Of a stretch of 43,783 bases of DNA, positions 8,866 through 17,515 are shown piece after piece. Under the pieces are notes generated by a model that saw nothing but the letters and a program-made list of their open reading frames with translations, made no database searches and was not told the DNA's origin. The DNA comes from an uncultured Acetatifactor sp. (GTDB lineage Bacteria; Bacillota; Clostridia; Lachnospirales; Lachnospiraceae): positions 1-43,783 of the forward strand of contig CANPYG010000011.1 in the NCBI GenBank assembly GCA_947588205.1. Reading direction: 5' to 3'. Positions within the stretch are counted from its first letter, which is position 1. Each line of letters opens with the position of its first letter. The position numbers were made by a program, and so were the translations under genes.

Positions 8866-9816
8866 TCAGGCTTTGTCCTCCAGGCGAATACGGGGGTCAA
8901 GCCATTGATACAGCAGATCCACTAAGGCGCTCACCACGATCACCACTGCAGCCAGACATACGATCACCGCCATGACCACAGGATAATCCCTGCGGGAAAT
9001 GGAGGTCAAAAGGATCCTTCCGATGCCTGGGATCCCGAACACCTGCTCCACCACGATGCTTCCTGCAATGATATCCGTAAAGGTCATTCCAAGGAACGTG
9101 ATAATGGGCAGCATGGCGTTCTTCAGCACATGCTTATAGAGCACTCCTTTGGTATTGTTCCCCCGGCTGTAGGCGGTACGCACATAATCCTGCTTTTTTT
9201 CCTCGATCATGCCGCTGCGCAAAAGCTTCACGGTCATTGCGATTTTCGGCAGGGCTATTGCCATGGACGGAAAGACCATGTAGGCTAAGAACGCCCCGAA
9301 ATCCTTACTGTAGGATACGTATCCCCCCGGTACAAACAGCTTCAGGACGATCCCAAACAACAGCGTGATCAGAATCCCTGCGAAAAAAGCCGGAATTGCC
9401 ATAATCACCTGGTTGACGGCATAAATGACCCTATCCACAACGCCGCCCTCGTGGTGGGCGACATACAGCCCCAGCGGGATGGACACGGCGACGATCATCA
9501 GCATGCTCATCAGGCTCATGGTGATCGTGATGGGAACCTTATCAACAAGCAACTCCCCTACAGAGCTTTCATAGCTGTAGGATTCCCCCAGATCCCCCCG
9601 TACAAAGGATAAAAGCCAATCTGTATACCTGACCATGAAGGGCCTGTTTAACCCCATCTCTTCCCTGAGCGTTTCTAAAGCTTCCGGGGATGCCTCGGTG
9701 CCCAGCTTTGCCACAGCCGGGTCTCCGGGAATCACCGTAAAACACAAAAACACCAGAAAAGAGACCAGCAGAAGTGTGAGCAGCATGGTCAGAGCTTTTT
9801 TACCAACATACTTCAC
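8866..9816 (-). CDS. ABC transporter permease, DppB type
   Basis: This 316-residue permease has the first transmembrane helix and periplasmic-loop layout of DppB/OppB proteins, with VIPGDPA after helix 1, LGLNRP-like MGLNRPFMVRY and the C-terminal GSIVVEQVFGIPGIG. It forms the membrane channel with the DppC-type protein. It is the second gene of the operon, starting 79 bp after the binding protein stop. Confidence 0.94.
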   Translation of the reverse strand: MKYVGKKALTMLLTLLLVSFLVFLCFTVIPGDPAVAKLGTEASPEALETLREEMGLNRPFMVRYTDWLLSFVRGDLGESYSYESSVGELLVDKVPITITMSLMSMLMIVAVSIPLGLYVAHHEGGVVDRVIYAVNQVIMAIPAFFAGILITLLFGIVLKLFVPGGYVSYSKDFGAFLAYMVFPSMAIALPKIAMTVKLLRSGMIEEKKQDYVRTAYSRGNNTKGVLYKHVLKNAMLPIITFLGMTFTDIIAGSIVVEQVFGIPGIGRILLTSISRRDYPVVMAVIVCLAAVVIVVSALVDLLYQWLDPRIRLEDKA

Positions 9817-9895
9817 CTGTGGTCTCCTCTCCTATTTTTTTCATACAATGGCAATACCCTGTTGCCTGAAAAGAGTTTTGCCGTTACCCGTTCCT

Positions 9896-11410
9896 TTATT
9901 CCTCAACGATGTACAGCTTCGCCACATCCTGCACATACAGAGGATAAAACTCATAACCCGCGTACTTCTTATTCAGGGCCACAAACTCAGCCATATCCTG
10001 TATGTAGACGTTGGCTGCCGTCTCGGTCAGTATCCTCTCACACTCCTTATAGGCAGCCGTACGGGCTTCTTCATCAGTGGAAGCCTCCGCGCGGGCGTAA
10101 GCAGCGTCGTAATCAGGATTATTGTAATTGATAAAATTCTTACTGCTGTCAGAATTAAAACGCAGCAGCATCGAGCTTGCGGCGAGATTGGAGGCATCGA
10201 GACCCACTACGGTAGCCTCGAAATCACGACCCGCATAAACATCCGAGAGCCAGGTCTCCCATTCAATGAGCTCAATCTTTGCCGTAACATTGATCTCCTT
10301 CAGCACATCCGCAACCACCTGGGCCGCTTCCACGTGCTGGGTATAATTGGAGGGAGCCTTAATGGTAAAGGTAAAGCCATCCTCATAACCGGCATCCGCA
10401 AGGAGCTGCTTTGCCTTATCAATATCCTTCGTATAATAATCAGCCAATTCCGGCATATAGTATTTTCCGAAGGCAGGGAACATGGAGCTGCCGATCGGCG
10501 TGCCGTATCCGTCGCTCGTCATATCCAGAACATACTGCTTATCAACGGCATAGCAAAGCGCCTGACGCACCCTCACATCATCAAAGGGCTTCACCGCATT
10601 GTTCAGGTACAGGGCCTGCACCAGATTCATAGTGCCTTCCAGCACGTTAAAGTCATCATTCAGCTGCGCGGCCTGGGTGGAGGTCACTCTGGCGAACATA
10701 TCGATGGAACCGCTGTTCAGCTCCATCACAATGGAATCGGGATTTGCGCACACCTTAAAGGTTACGTTCTTAATGTGCGCCGGCTCGCCCCAGTAATCCT
10801 CAAAGCGTTCCACGATAAAATTCTCCTGTAACGCATGGGATACAAATTTATAAGGACCCGTACCATCCGAAACGGTGGATGGGCTCTCATTGGTGGCAGG
10901 AATAATGGGGCAATCCATCTCACACAGGAAATCCGCATTCGGAGCGGTCAGTGTGATTACCACTGTCTTATCATCCGGGGTCTCTATACTTGCGATACTG
11001 GTGAATGCCGCCTTCAGCCTCACGGCATCGTCGGGATCCGAACAGCGTTTGATGGAATAAACCACATCCTCCACTGTAAGCTCCTTGCCGCTGTGGAACT
11101 TGACCCCTTCACGCAGGGTAAAGGTAAAAACTGTTTTGTCTGGGGAAATCGTGTAATCGCTGGCTAACGCCGGGAGTAAATTACCATCGCTGTCTGGCTT
11201 GACCAGACCTTCATAGATGTTGAAAAATACCTCCTCTGTTCCTGCCGCCACAGCCTCGTGGGGGTCAAGACTCTCCTCTACGTCCTGAGGTATTCCAATG
11301 GTAATCTGAGAATCGGTACTCTCACCCTGCTTCTCACCTGAACAACCCGTCAGTGCAAGTGCCAGTGTCAACACAACTGCCAGAAGCATACTGATACTTC
11401 TCTTCTTCAT
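9896..11410 (-). CDS. Extracellular solute-binding lipoprotein, family 5 (peptide/nickel type)
   Basis: This 504-residue lipoprotein delivers ligand to the ABC importer encoded downstream. A basic N-terminus and hydrophobic stretch end in the lipobox LTGC (Cys at about 23), so it should be anchored to the outer face of the membrane. The SBP_bac_5 fold follows, with DPHEA near the start, EGLVKPDSDG, FTLREGVKFHSG and a C-terminal YIQDMAEFVALN region. It leads the four-gene operon and has its own promoter. Ligand (peptide, opine or other) cannot be told from sequence. Confidence 0.95.
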   Translation of the reverse strand: MKKRSISMLLAVVLTLALALTGCSGEKQGESTDSQITIGIPQDVEESLDPHEAVAAGTEEVFFNIYEGLVKPDSDGNLLPALASDYTISPDKTVFTFTLREGVKFHSGKELTVEDVVYSIKRCSDPDDAVRLKAAFTSIASIETPDDKTVVITLTAPNADFLCEMDCPIIPATNESPSTVSDGTGPYKFVSHALQENFIVERFEDYWGEPAHIKNVTFKVCANPDSIVMELNSGSIDMFARVTSTQAAQLNDDFNVLEGTMNLVQALYLNNAVKPFDDVRVRQALCYAVDKQYVLDMTSDGYGTPIGSSMFPAFGKYYMPELADYYTKDIDKAKQLLADAGYEDGFTFTIKAPSNYTQHVEAAQVVADVLKEINVTAKIELIEWETWLSDVYAGRDFEATVVGLDASNLAASSMLLRFNSDSSKNFINYNNPDYDAAYARAEASTDEEARTAAYKECERILTETAANVYIQDMAEFVALNKKYAGYEFYPLYVQDVAKLYIVEE

Positions 11411-11515
11411 TGTGTCTGTCCTCTCTCATTTTATTAGATTTGTTGTGTTCCAAATACCGGCAGCCGCTCCCGTCCGGTCCGGTCGTCCGCCTTACCTATT
11501 TTTCACACACGATAC

Positions 11516-11544
11516 ATTGTAACCTATCTCACCTGAAAAAGCAA
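11516..11544 (-). promoter_or_regulatory. Promoter of the peptide ABC operon
   Basis: Minus-strand TTGCTT (11539-11544) and TACAAT (11516-11521) are separated by 17 bp and sit about 105 bp before the binding protein start. The rest of the 334-bp gap (11411-11744) holds this promoter and the terminator of the upstream gene. Confidence 0.5.
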
Positions 11545-11595
11545 GGGAGAAAATAAAGCATTCAGAATAAATCTCTGCGTAATTCTCTGCATTCA

Positions 11596-11652
11596 AAAAA
11601 ACATTCCATCATCCGCACACCCCGATCATCTGGGATGTACGGCGATGGAATG
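11596..11652 (-). terminator. Intrinsic terminator after the SPKTG surface protein gene
   Basis: A 9-bp stem CATTCCATC/GATGGAATG (11644-11652 with 11602-11610) encloses an inner weaker stem and is followed on the minus strand by a run of seven T. It ends the sortase/LCP/surface-protein transcript. Confidence 0.7.
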
Positions 11653-11744
11653 CTTCGGGCATCTAAGCCCGTCTCGCCACATGCCAATTTATGTGTCACT
11701 ATTTATGGAACCAGCCTTTACAGGATCCCATTTACTACAAAATA

Positions 11745-12545
11745 TTACCTTCTCTTTTTCCCCGCGTAAACTGCGCCCAGACCGCAGAAAACAGTCATGG
11801 CTTCTACTGCAAGCAGGGGATCTCCGGTCTTCGGGGAAGTGGTTTCTCCTGCAGGGGCATCGCTGCCGCTGCTGCCTGTGCTGCCGCTGCTGGTATTACC
11901 GCTATCGGTATTGCCGCTGCCAGTATTACCGTTGTCGGTATTGCCGGTATCCGGTTTGGTATTCGACGCCAGGTTGAAGGTTGCAACCACAATCGGGGAA
12001 TAGGATGTCATGGTGAAGGTAATCTCTCCGTTGCCGATGGAATCGGGCGTGATCACTTCCCATTCGCCATTATCCTTTAAATGGAATATTAGCACGTTGC
12101 TGCCTGCGGTCACTCCGTTTACGCTCAGTTTAATCTGACCTTCCACTTCGTTTTCCACGGTAACATCTACCATAGCGTTTACAACGATATCCACCTTAAC
12201 GCTTTCCAGGTTTCCGTTGCCGGCCGCAATGGCCTCTGAGGCTAACTGCTTCGCTTCCTCCTGAATTTCCTGCGCTGCCAGCTTTGCAGTATCGATCGGA
12301 AGTTCACCGATGGTTATATTCCCAAGAGCCTCGCTCGAACCCTCTGCCACTTCTACATTCTTTACGTATTCCGGCAGTGCCTCTGCAGGAACATTCACAC
12401 TGCCGACGTTTACTTCCACTCCGCTCTCAGTATAATGGTCCCCGGTGTTTTCCCCGGCATTTCCACTCTCTTCAGCGGAAACATTCATGACCATGCCAAG
12501 CGCCATGGTCATAACGCAAAGCAGCGCAAGTAGTTTCTTTTTCAT
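11745..12545 (-). CDS. Sortase-anchored surface protein with SPKTG signal
   Basis: This 266-residue secreted protein has a signal peptide (MKKKLLALL... ending near VSAEE), a globular beta-rich part of about 170 residues, and a Ser/Gly/Asn/Thr-rich linker built on NTGSGNTDSGN-like repeats. The C-terminal sorting signal is SPKTGD, a hydrophobic segment and a KKRR tail. SPKTG fits the (S/P)PxTG motif known for class B sortases of clostridia, and a class B sortase is encoded two genes upstream. The start at 12545 is chosen because AGGAGGAGG lies directly upstream; the frame is open for 10 more codons. The globular part has no family I can name. It is probably displayed on the cell wall. Confidence 0.85.
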   Translation of the reverse strand: MKKKLLALLCVMTMALGMVMNVSAEESGNAGENTGDHYTESGVEVNVGSVNVPAEALPEYVKNVEVAEGSSEALGNITIGELPIDTAKLAAQEIQEEAKQLASEAIAAGNGNLESVKVDIVVNAMVDVTVENEVEGQIKLSVNGVTAGSNVLIFHLKDNGEWEVITPDSIGNGEITFTMTSYSPIVVATFNLASNTKPDTGNTDNGNTGSGNTDSGNTSSGSTGSSGSDAPAGETTSPKTGDPLLAVEAMTVFCGLGAVYAGKKRR

Positions 12546-12585
12546 GTCTACCTCCTCCTTTCTTTTACTAGTCATGTGGCATTTA

Positions 12586-12610
12586 TATTAACTGTAAAAA
12601 ACAGTTAATA
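12586..12610. promoter_or_regulatory. Perfect inverted repeat upstream of the SPKTG gene
   Basis: TATTAACTGT and its complement flank five A residues, giving 10-bp arms in the 86-bp gap between the LCP stop and the SPKTG start. It could be a hairpin affecting relative expression or a protein-binding site. On the minus strand the loop is T5, so it is not a normal terminator. Confidence 0.5.
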
Positions 12611-12631
12611 CCTTGAACATCAGGCCGCCGA

Positions 12632-13783
12632 TCAAAGCGTGACCTCCTCATAAAAAACATCCAGCACCAGTTCCCTTAACGCATCGTAATCCGGGTAGAA
12701 CTCTTCATGCTTCATCCCGTGGAGCGTTTCTCCCTTCATGGACAGGATTCTCCCGAAATCGTACTGAATCCAGTTCCCCGCCATATAAGCGATTTCGTCC
12801 GCCGTCAGATCCGTCACCATATATTTTTTCAACTGATCGAACAGCCTGACAGGGAAGGTGATATCCTCTTTTACCGCTTCTATCGCCCTATCGGCAAAGG
12901 CTTTCATATACTGCTTTTGTCTCTCCAGCCTTCCAAGGGCGCTTTCAAAAATTGTAATATCGCGCCATTTTACATAATAAAAGCTGTCCTGGCCTTCCAG
13001 ATGCACCTTCGTTCCCTTCGTCCAGTTCTTTCTGATCCTGGTAAGATCCTCCAGCACCTCTACGTCCACTCCCCCGAGGGCATCGTTTAACACCGGAATC
13101 CCCGCCATGTTTAATGCGGCATATCCATTGATGGGAAGGTTATAAAACAACGCAGAAACCGCTTCGCAGGTATATTGACAGCTCAGCTCCATTCCATCCC
13201 CAAAGCCATGCTGCGTTGCAATCTGAGCCGTCACCACCGGGATTTCTCCCTGGGTATCCTCATATCCATAAAGATAAACGTCCGTCATGGTATCACGATT
13301 CACGGCGATCAGGTCAATCGTCTCCTTATCGGGATTCACCACTACCAGAAACAGTGCGTCGGCCTGTCCTCCATCCGCCCCTTCCGTTTCCTCCACTTCC
13401 GCATTGATATCGATGCCCATGACCAAAAACGTCATGATATTTTCATTGAAATCGTAGATTTTATCTTTGTACTGAACCCAGTCCGCCTTCCAGACAACGG
13501 AGCCGCTTCCCTCAGGGTTCTTTGCCCGTCCTGGAACAGAATCCTCCATATTGTCGATTCCCTCCTCCAAAACTCCCTGGGCGGGAAGACCCAGGTCGGG
13601 CACAGCGCCCCCCGATTTTGCCTTAAGGGAACGGCCGCCGCTAAACACCATGATCTGCAGGGTAATGAACAGAAAAACCGCCAGGGAAACTGCCGCTACC
13701 GACAGCCAGCACAGGAAACGCACCGCTCTCCTCTTAATCCTTCTCTTTTTTCTTTTTTGATCCAGTTTATCCTCTGCTGCCAT
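12632..13783 (-). CDS. LytR-CpsA-Psr (LCP) family protein
   Basis: This 383-residue membrane protein has a very basic cytoplasmic N-terminus (KKRRIKRRAVR), one transmembrane helix at about residues 26-48 and an extracellular LCP-like domain. The domain shows FLVMGID, then DALFLVVVNPD and LIAVNRDTMTD, the conserved Arg/Asp region that contacts the phosphate groups. LCP proteins attach polysaccharides or teichoic acids to peptidoglycan, which fits its place downstream of a polysaccharide locus. It lies 15 bp after the sortase gene, so the genes are co-transcribed. It is a divergent LCP sequence, so a regulatory role is also possible. Confidence 0.82.
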   Translation of the reverse strand: MAAEDKLDQKRKKRRIKRRAVRFLCWLSVAAVSLAVFLFITLQIMVFSGGRSLKAKSGGAVPDLGLPAQGVLEEGIDNMEDSVPGRAKNPEGSGSVVWKADWVQYKDKIYDFNENIMTFLVMGIDINAEVEETEGADGGQADALFLVVVNPDKETIDLIAVNRDTMTDVYLYGYEDTQGEIPVVTAQIATQHGFGDGMELSCQYTCEAVSALFYNLPINGYAALNMAGIPVLNDALGGVDVEVLEDLTRIRKNWTKGTKVHLEGQDSFYYVKWRDITIFESALGRLERQKQYMKAFADRAIEAVKEDITFPVRLFDQLKKYMVTDLTADEIAYMAGNWIQYDFGRILSMKGETLHGMKHEEFYPDYDALRELVLDVFYEEVTL

Positions 13784-13798
13784 GCTTCCCGGTATCCC

Positions 13799-14773
13799 CT
13801 ATTCTGTTCCCACAATGTTTGCCGATACTCCTTCAAGTGCCCCTTCCGGCACTTCTTGAGACACTTCTTCCTGTACTCCCCCAGACGCTCCTTCTGCTAC
13901 CAGCTTCGCCTGTACCAGATAACGATTGTCCGCCTCTCCCCTTATACAGGTGGACAGCGTGATGATGCGGTCCTGTGCGGATACTTTTACCTCATCATGA
14001 AATCTGGATCTTCTTTTTCCCTCCTGCGCATAGACCTCTTCCAGGTATTCTCCAAACCCTTCTTCCGTTCCGGTGTCGAAGCTGGTCAGAAGATGGACAT
14101 CGCTATAAGCATAGGAGGCGAAGATTTCATACACCTTTATATCTTCCGGCGTATAAAGATATACATATCGGTATTCCTCAAAGACCTCTTCCTCCTCAAA
14201 ATTATGCAGGGAGGCAAACATGGAGCCATTCCTCATGTTGTGACCATAGATCACGGTATTATGATCGCTCCAGTCCTTTGCATTATAGTTCTGTGTAAAA
14301 ATGGTTCCCGCCGTACTTTTTTTACCATCCATGCTGCGGCGCAGATAGTAATTGGTGTCTGTAGGATGCTGCACCACTGGATAATCAATATCCGTTCCCG
14401 GTATGTACAGCCAGGCATACACATCCGGGCACTGCTCCCACAATCCTTGAAAATCAATGGTTCTGGCAGGAACGTCATAACTTTCAAGATCATCCAGCAC
14501 AACGCCCTCTGTTTCTGCAGGCCCACTTGATACTTCGGGAACACTTGGTTCTTTTGTACTGTCTGCTTTCCCGGCTTCCGTTCCGGACATTGTCCCGACG
14601 TTTCCGGTTTCTTCCGAGACATACTCCTCTTTCATCTGCTCCGTCTGCCGCTTTGCGTCTGCGCCGCCGATCCAGTAATAGAGCAGCCAGCATATACAGG
14701 CTAAGAAACCTGCCAGGAAGATACACAGGAAGATTGTCCATATTCTTTTTGAAGCATTACGCCCTGATTTCAC
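13799..14773 (-). CDS. srtB: Class B sortase
   Basis: This 324-residue transpeptidase has one N-terminal membrane anchor (residues 10-36), an acidic linker and a sortase B domain. The catalytic residues are visible: His178 in YGHNM, Cys276 in TLSTC and Arg284 in NRYLVQ. Class B features include WLYIPGTDIDYPVVQ and the YYLRRSMDGK loop. The start is GTG at 14773 with GGAGGGG 6-7 bp upstream. After the catalytic Arg it carries an unusual 35-residue tail rich in Glu, Val and Gly that sortases do not need. Its likely substrate is the SPKTG protein encoded two genes downstream. It begins 41 bp after the Wzx gene. Confidence 0.93.
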   Translation of the reverse strand: MKSGRNASKRIWTIFLCIFLAGFLACICWLLYYWIGGADAKRQTEQMKEEYVSEETGNVGTMSGTEAGKADSTKEPSVPEVSSGPAETEGVVLDDLESYDVPARTIDFQGLWEQCPDVYAWLYIPGTDIDYPVVQHPTDTNYYLRRSMDGKKSTAGTIFTQNYNAKDWSDHNTVIYGHNMRNGSMFASLHNFEEEEVFEEYRYVYLYTPEDIKVYEIFASYAYSDVHLLTSFDTGTEEGFGEYLEEVYAQEGKRRSRFHDEVKVSAQDRIITLSTCIRGEADNRYLVQAKLVAEGASGGVQEEVSQEVPEGALEGVSANIVGTE

Positions 14774-14813
14774 TTTTCACCCCTCCGATTTTTTTTAATG
14801 ATGCGGTGCTGGA

Positions 14814-16241
14814 TTAGTTGGATGTTTTTCTTATACTCTTTAAAAGGGTCATTATATCGCTTCTAAAAAATACAATAAATGTTATAAAACCACATAAAAT
14901 AAAAACATATCTTATCACGGTCCAAGCATACATTCGAGCAATAATCATAACAAATACTCCCATAATAGCCATGGCAACAAACATATATAAATCATCATAT
15001 AAGACAACATGAAGTAAATATCGGGTAATTATAAAATGAATTAACATCAATACCAGGTAACAAATCAAAGTTGTATATGCTGCCGCCACATAACCGAATA
15101 TAGGAATAAACAGACTATTCAAAACAATATTCAGGACAGCTGCAAGAATGGTTCCAAAAGCGGTATATTTTGTTTTCTTAAGGTGCATCTCAATGTTTAC
15201 ATATTGTGTATATATATATTGGCAAACAATGCCCAGCACAATCGGCGGAACGCATTGAAGTCCATCTTTATAAGAAGCACCGCCAAGAATCTGTATTGCT
15301 TCCGGTGCGAAAGCCGCACAAGCAAGTCCCGTGTAACATCCTAAGGCGATCAATTTTTTCACATTTTTCCTTATTGCTTCATTATTTCCGGCAAAATAAT
15401 TGTCATGAAACCAAGGGAGCCAACCATTTGCAATAGCCTGCGTAATAACTGAGATTCCCAAACCATATGTATATGCCAGACTATAAATAGCAGTATCGGA
15501 ATTACCGCACATCTTCTGTATATAAATCCGATCAGACTGTGCCAAAATCTGTAAACTTACCGCATGCAGCACTAAAGGAGCAGAAATGGAAAGGCCATAT
15601 TTCCAATACTCAATCCGAAAATGAACCTGCCTCCTGTACAAAGCTTTTGTCCAAAATAATACGGATAACAGACAAACAGGAGCCACAATCCCTATAATAC
15701 GCAAATGCACTCTGTTACCGTCCAACAAACAGATCAACGCTACCGACAAAATCACCGAGGAAACTGCAATGTAAATGGCAATCGCCATATTCTGCTTATA
15801 CAGATATCGATAACGATATCCATTTTGCCAAAACAAAATAGCCGGCATAAAAAACAAATAAGCCAAAAGCAAGAAAAAAGTCGCAGGATCAAATCCCATG
15901 AACCCAGATACCAATTCAAAGAAGAAACAACAAATTACGCCCAAAATAAAAGTAATGACTGCGGAAAGTACCTGCATCGTTCCGATATAATGATCCAGTT
16001 GATCCGGGAAATCCAACTTGGCCCGTCCAATGCTGTAATCCAGGTTGACAGTGCAAAAAGGCAGAAGCAGCGTATACCAGGAAAGAAAAGCAGATACATA
16101 GCCATACTCCTCATTCGACATTAATCGTGTGAAAATCGGCGTTGACAGAATTGCAATTCCTTTTACAACAATGGAAGAAAAAACATACCATCCTCCAGCC
16201 TTTAATGCTTTATTTTCAGAGCCTTTTATACTGCTATTCAA
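14814..16241 (-). CDS. Polysaccharide flippase, Wzx type
   Basis: This 475-residue integral membrane protein of the MATE/PST superfamily has about 12-14 hydrophobic helices and the N-terminal GGWYVFSSIVVKGIAILSTPIFTRL pattern (residues 17-41) typical of oligosaccharide flippases. It should move lipid-linked repeat units across the membrane for Wzy polymerisation. The base composition is clearly more A/T-rich than the flanking sortase gene, common for polysaccharide loci. Its start overlaps the wzy-like stop by 4 bp. Confidence 0.9.
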   Translation of the reverse strand: MNSSIKGSENKALKAGGWYVFSSIVVKGIAILSTPIFTRLMSNEEYGYVSAFLSWYTLLLPFCTVNLDYSIGRAKLDFPDQLDHYIGTMQVLSAVITFILGVICCFFFELVSGFMGFDPATFFLLLAYLFFMPAILFWQNGYRYRYLYKQNMAIAIYIAVSSVILSVALICLLDGNRVHLRIIGIVAPVCLLSVLFWTKALYRRQVHFRIEYWKYGLSISAPLVLHAVSLQILAQSDRIYIQKMCGNSDTAIYSLAYTYGLGISVITQAIANGWLPWFHDNYFAGNNEAIRKNVKKLIALGCYTGLACAAFAPEAIQILGGASYKDGLQCVPPIVLGIVCQYIYTQYVNIEMHLKKTKYTAFGTILAAVLNIVLNSLFIPIFGYVAAAYTTLICYLVLMLIHFIITRYLLHVVLYDDLYMFVAMAIMGVFVMIIARMYAWTVIRYVFILCGFITFIVFFRSDIMTLLKSIRKTSN

Positions 16242-17515
16242 TTGATTACTCTCCCCATTAATGAAATCGCTATTTTCCGCCTGCTGTAATCAACCCTTTG
16301 AATATTGCTTTGATCGATAAGCTCCTGATAAAAGAAACAAAGAATCAGAGGTATATTGGCAAAGGGTTCATAAAGCATAAATTCTGTAAACTGCATAAAA
16401 AGGTTACAAAACAGGGAAAGAAAAATCATCCTTTTAATACCTGAAACCTCTTCTACTTTTTTCGTTTTTCTGTCAGCTGCATAATATAGGATTGCAAGAA
16501 AAACCAGTGCCAGGCATCCTCCCTGAATCGTAACTTCCAAAAATATATTATGGGAAAAATAATGTATGGAAGATATGCCATTATACCCAATATAATTTAT
16601 CGACATACGTCCGCTTGCATTTGTCCCATATCCCAATATGGGTTTCCTGACAATATTTGCAATCGCCGCCTCCCATACACGGATTCTGCCAAGAGTTATA
16701 CTTTTATGCAGGATATCAACGATCAACCAGGAAAAATGATTCTGGAGCTGAAAAAAAATAACAAGCACGTTAAAAATCAAATTGGCAACAAAAGCCTTCC
16801 AAGGAGTGAATAATTCCATAATCCTACTAAACCGAAACACAATCAGCAAAAAATAAATAATAAAGACAACCAAACAGGTTGCAGCCCAGGCTCTGACCAG
16901 AGAAGCAAGACATACACAAAGCCAAAAAGCCATCTCCACTGTTTGCCTGAATTTCGTCTTCTGTATATTGGAAAGATAAACAATCAAAATAAAAGCGATG
17001 TACCAATATCCCTGAAAATTATCCGGTTGGAAAAAATTTACATAATTTTGCGATGTGGTATAACCCCAAAAGTCCTGCTTATAAAATTGGAAAAAGAGAT
17101 TCCATAAAATATAAATTCCGGTCAAAGTCTTAAGTGTGGATAATAATTCAAACAGCTTTCCCTGTCTGGCAGCAAATTGAATCAATATTACGAAACCAAT
17201 CATTCTTGCGGGATGATAAAACGCTGCCAAAATCTCACCGCCATTGAGAAAAGTGGAAGCCGCAATGGGAACAAAAAATAAGCCATACAACAGATACACA
17301 ATCCGTAATTCCCGGAGCATCAATAGGAAAATGGCAAGCAGCAAAATAAAATCTAAAAGGACAAAATATTGCCAGCCCCATGTCCATGAAGATCCAAGAT
17401 AAGTAAGCAGACCGGATGGCTCAATAAAAGGAAATGTCAAAAAGATAAGAACTAATCTGTTGAATACCGACATTTCTTTCTTATTCAATTTAATTTCATA
17501 AGACAGTTTCATCAT
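16238..17515 (-). CDS. O-antigen polymerase/ligase-like protein (Wzy type)
   Basis: This 425-residue protein has 10-12 predicted membrane segments and a large external loop with GRIRVWEAAIANIVRKPILGYG and SHNIFLEV, the pattern of the Wzy_C/WaaL superfamily. Here it would polymerise repeat units delivered by the flippase. It overlaps both neighbours by 4 bp, indicating tight coupling. Wzy sequences diverge strongly, so a ligase function cannot be ruled out, but context favours polymerase. Confidence 0.82.
   Translation of the reverse strand: MMKLSYEIKLNKKEMSVFNRLVLIFLTFPFIEPSGLLTYLGSSWTWGWQYFVLLDFILLLAIFLLMLRELRIVYLLYGLFFVPIAASTFLNGGEILAAFYHPARMIGFVILIQFAARQGKLFELLSTLKTLTGIYILWNLFFQFYKQDFWGYTTSQNYVNFFQPDNFQGYWYIAFILIVYLSNIQKTKFRQTVEMAFWLCVCLASLVRAWAATCLVVFIIYFLLIVFRFSRIMELFTPWKAFVANLIFNVLVIFFQLQNHFSWLIVDILHKSITLGRIRVWEAAIANIVRKPILGYGTNASGRMSINYIGYNGISSIHYFSHNIFLEVTIQGGCLALVFLAILYYAADRKTKKVEEVSGIKRMIFLSLFCNLFMQFTEFMLYEPFANIPLILCFFYQELIDQSNIQRVDYSRRKIAISLMGRVIN

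Noticed and set aside
9635..10831. 398-codon plus-strand frame opposite the permease and binding-protein genes
   Set aside because: It crosses a gene boundary on the opposite strand and has no ribosome site or recognisable domain.
11596..11652. Structured RNA resembling a small riboswitch
   Set aside because: It lies at the 3' end of a gene with a T7 run, so a terminator explains it; no riboswitch consensus was recognised.
13175..14530. 451-codon plus-strand frame opposite the LCP and sortase genes
   Set aside because: It is a shadow of two well-supported minus-strand genes with clear domain motifs and has no family signature.
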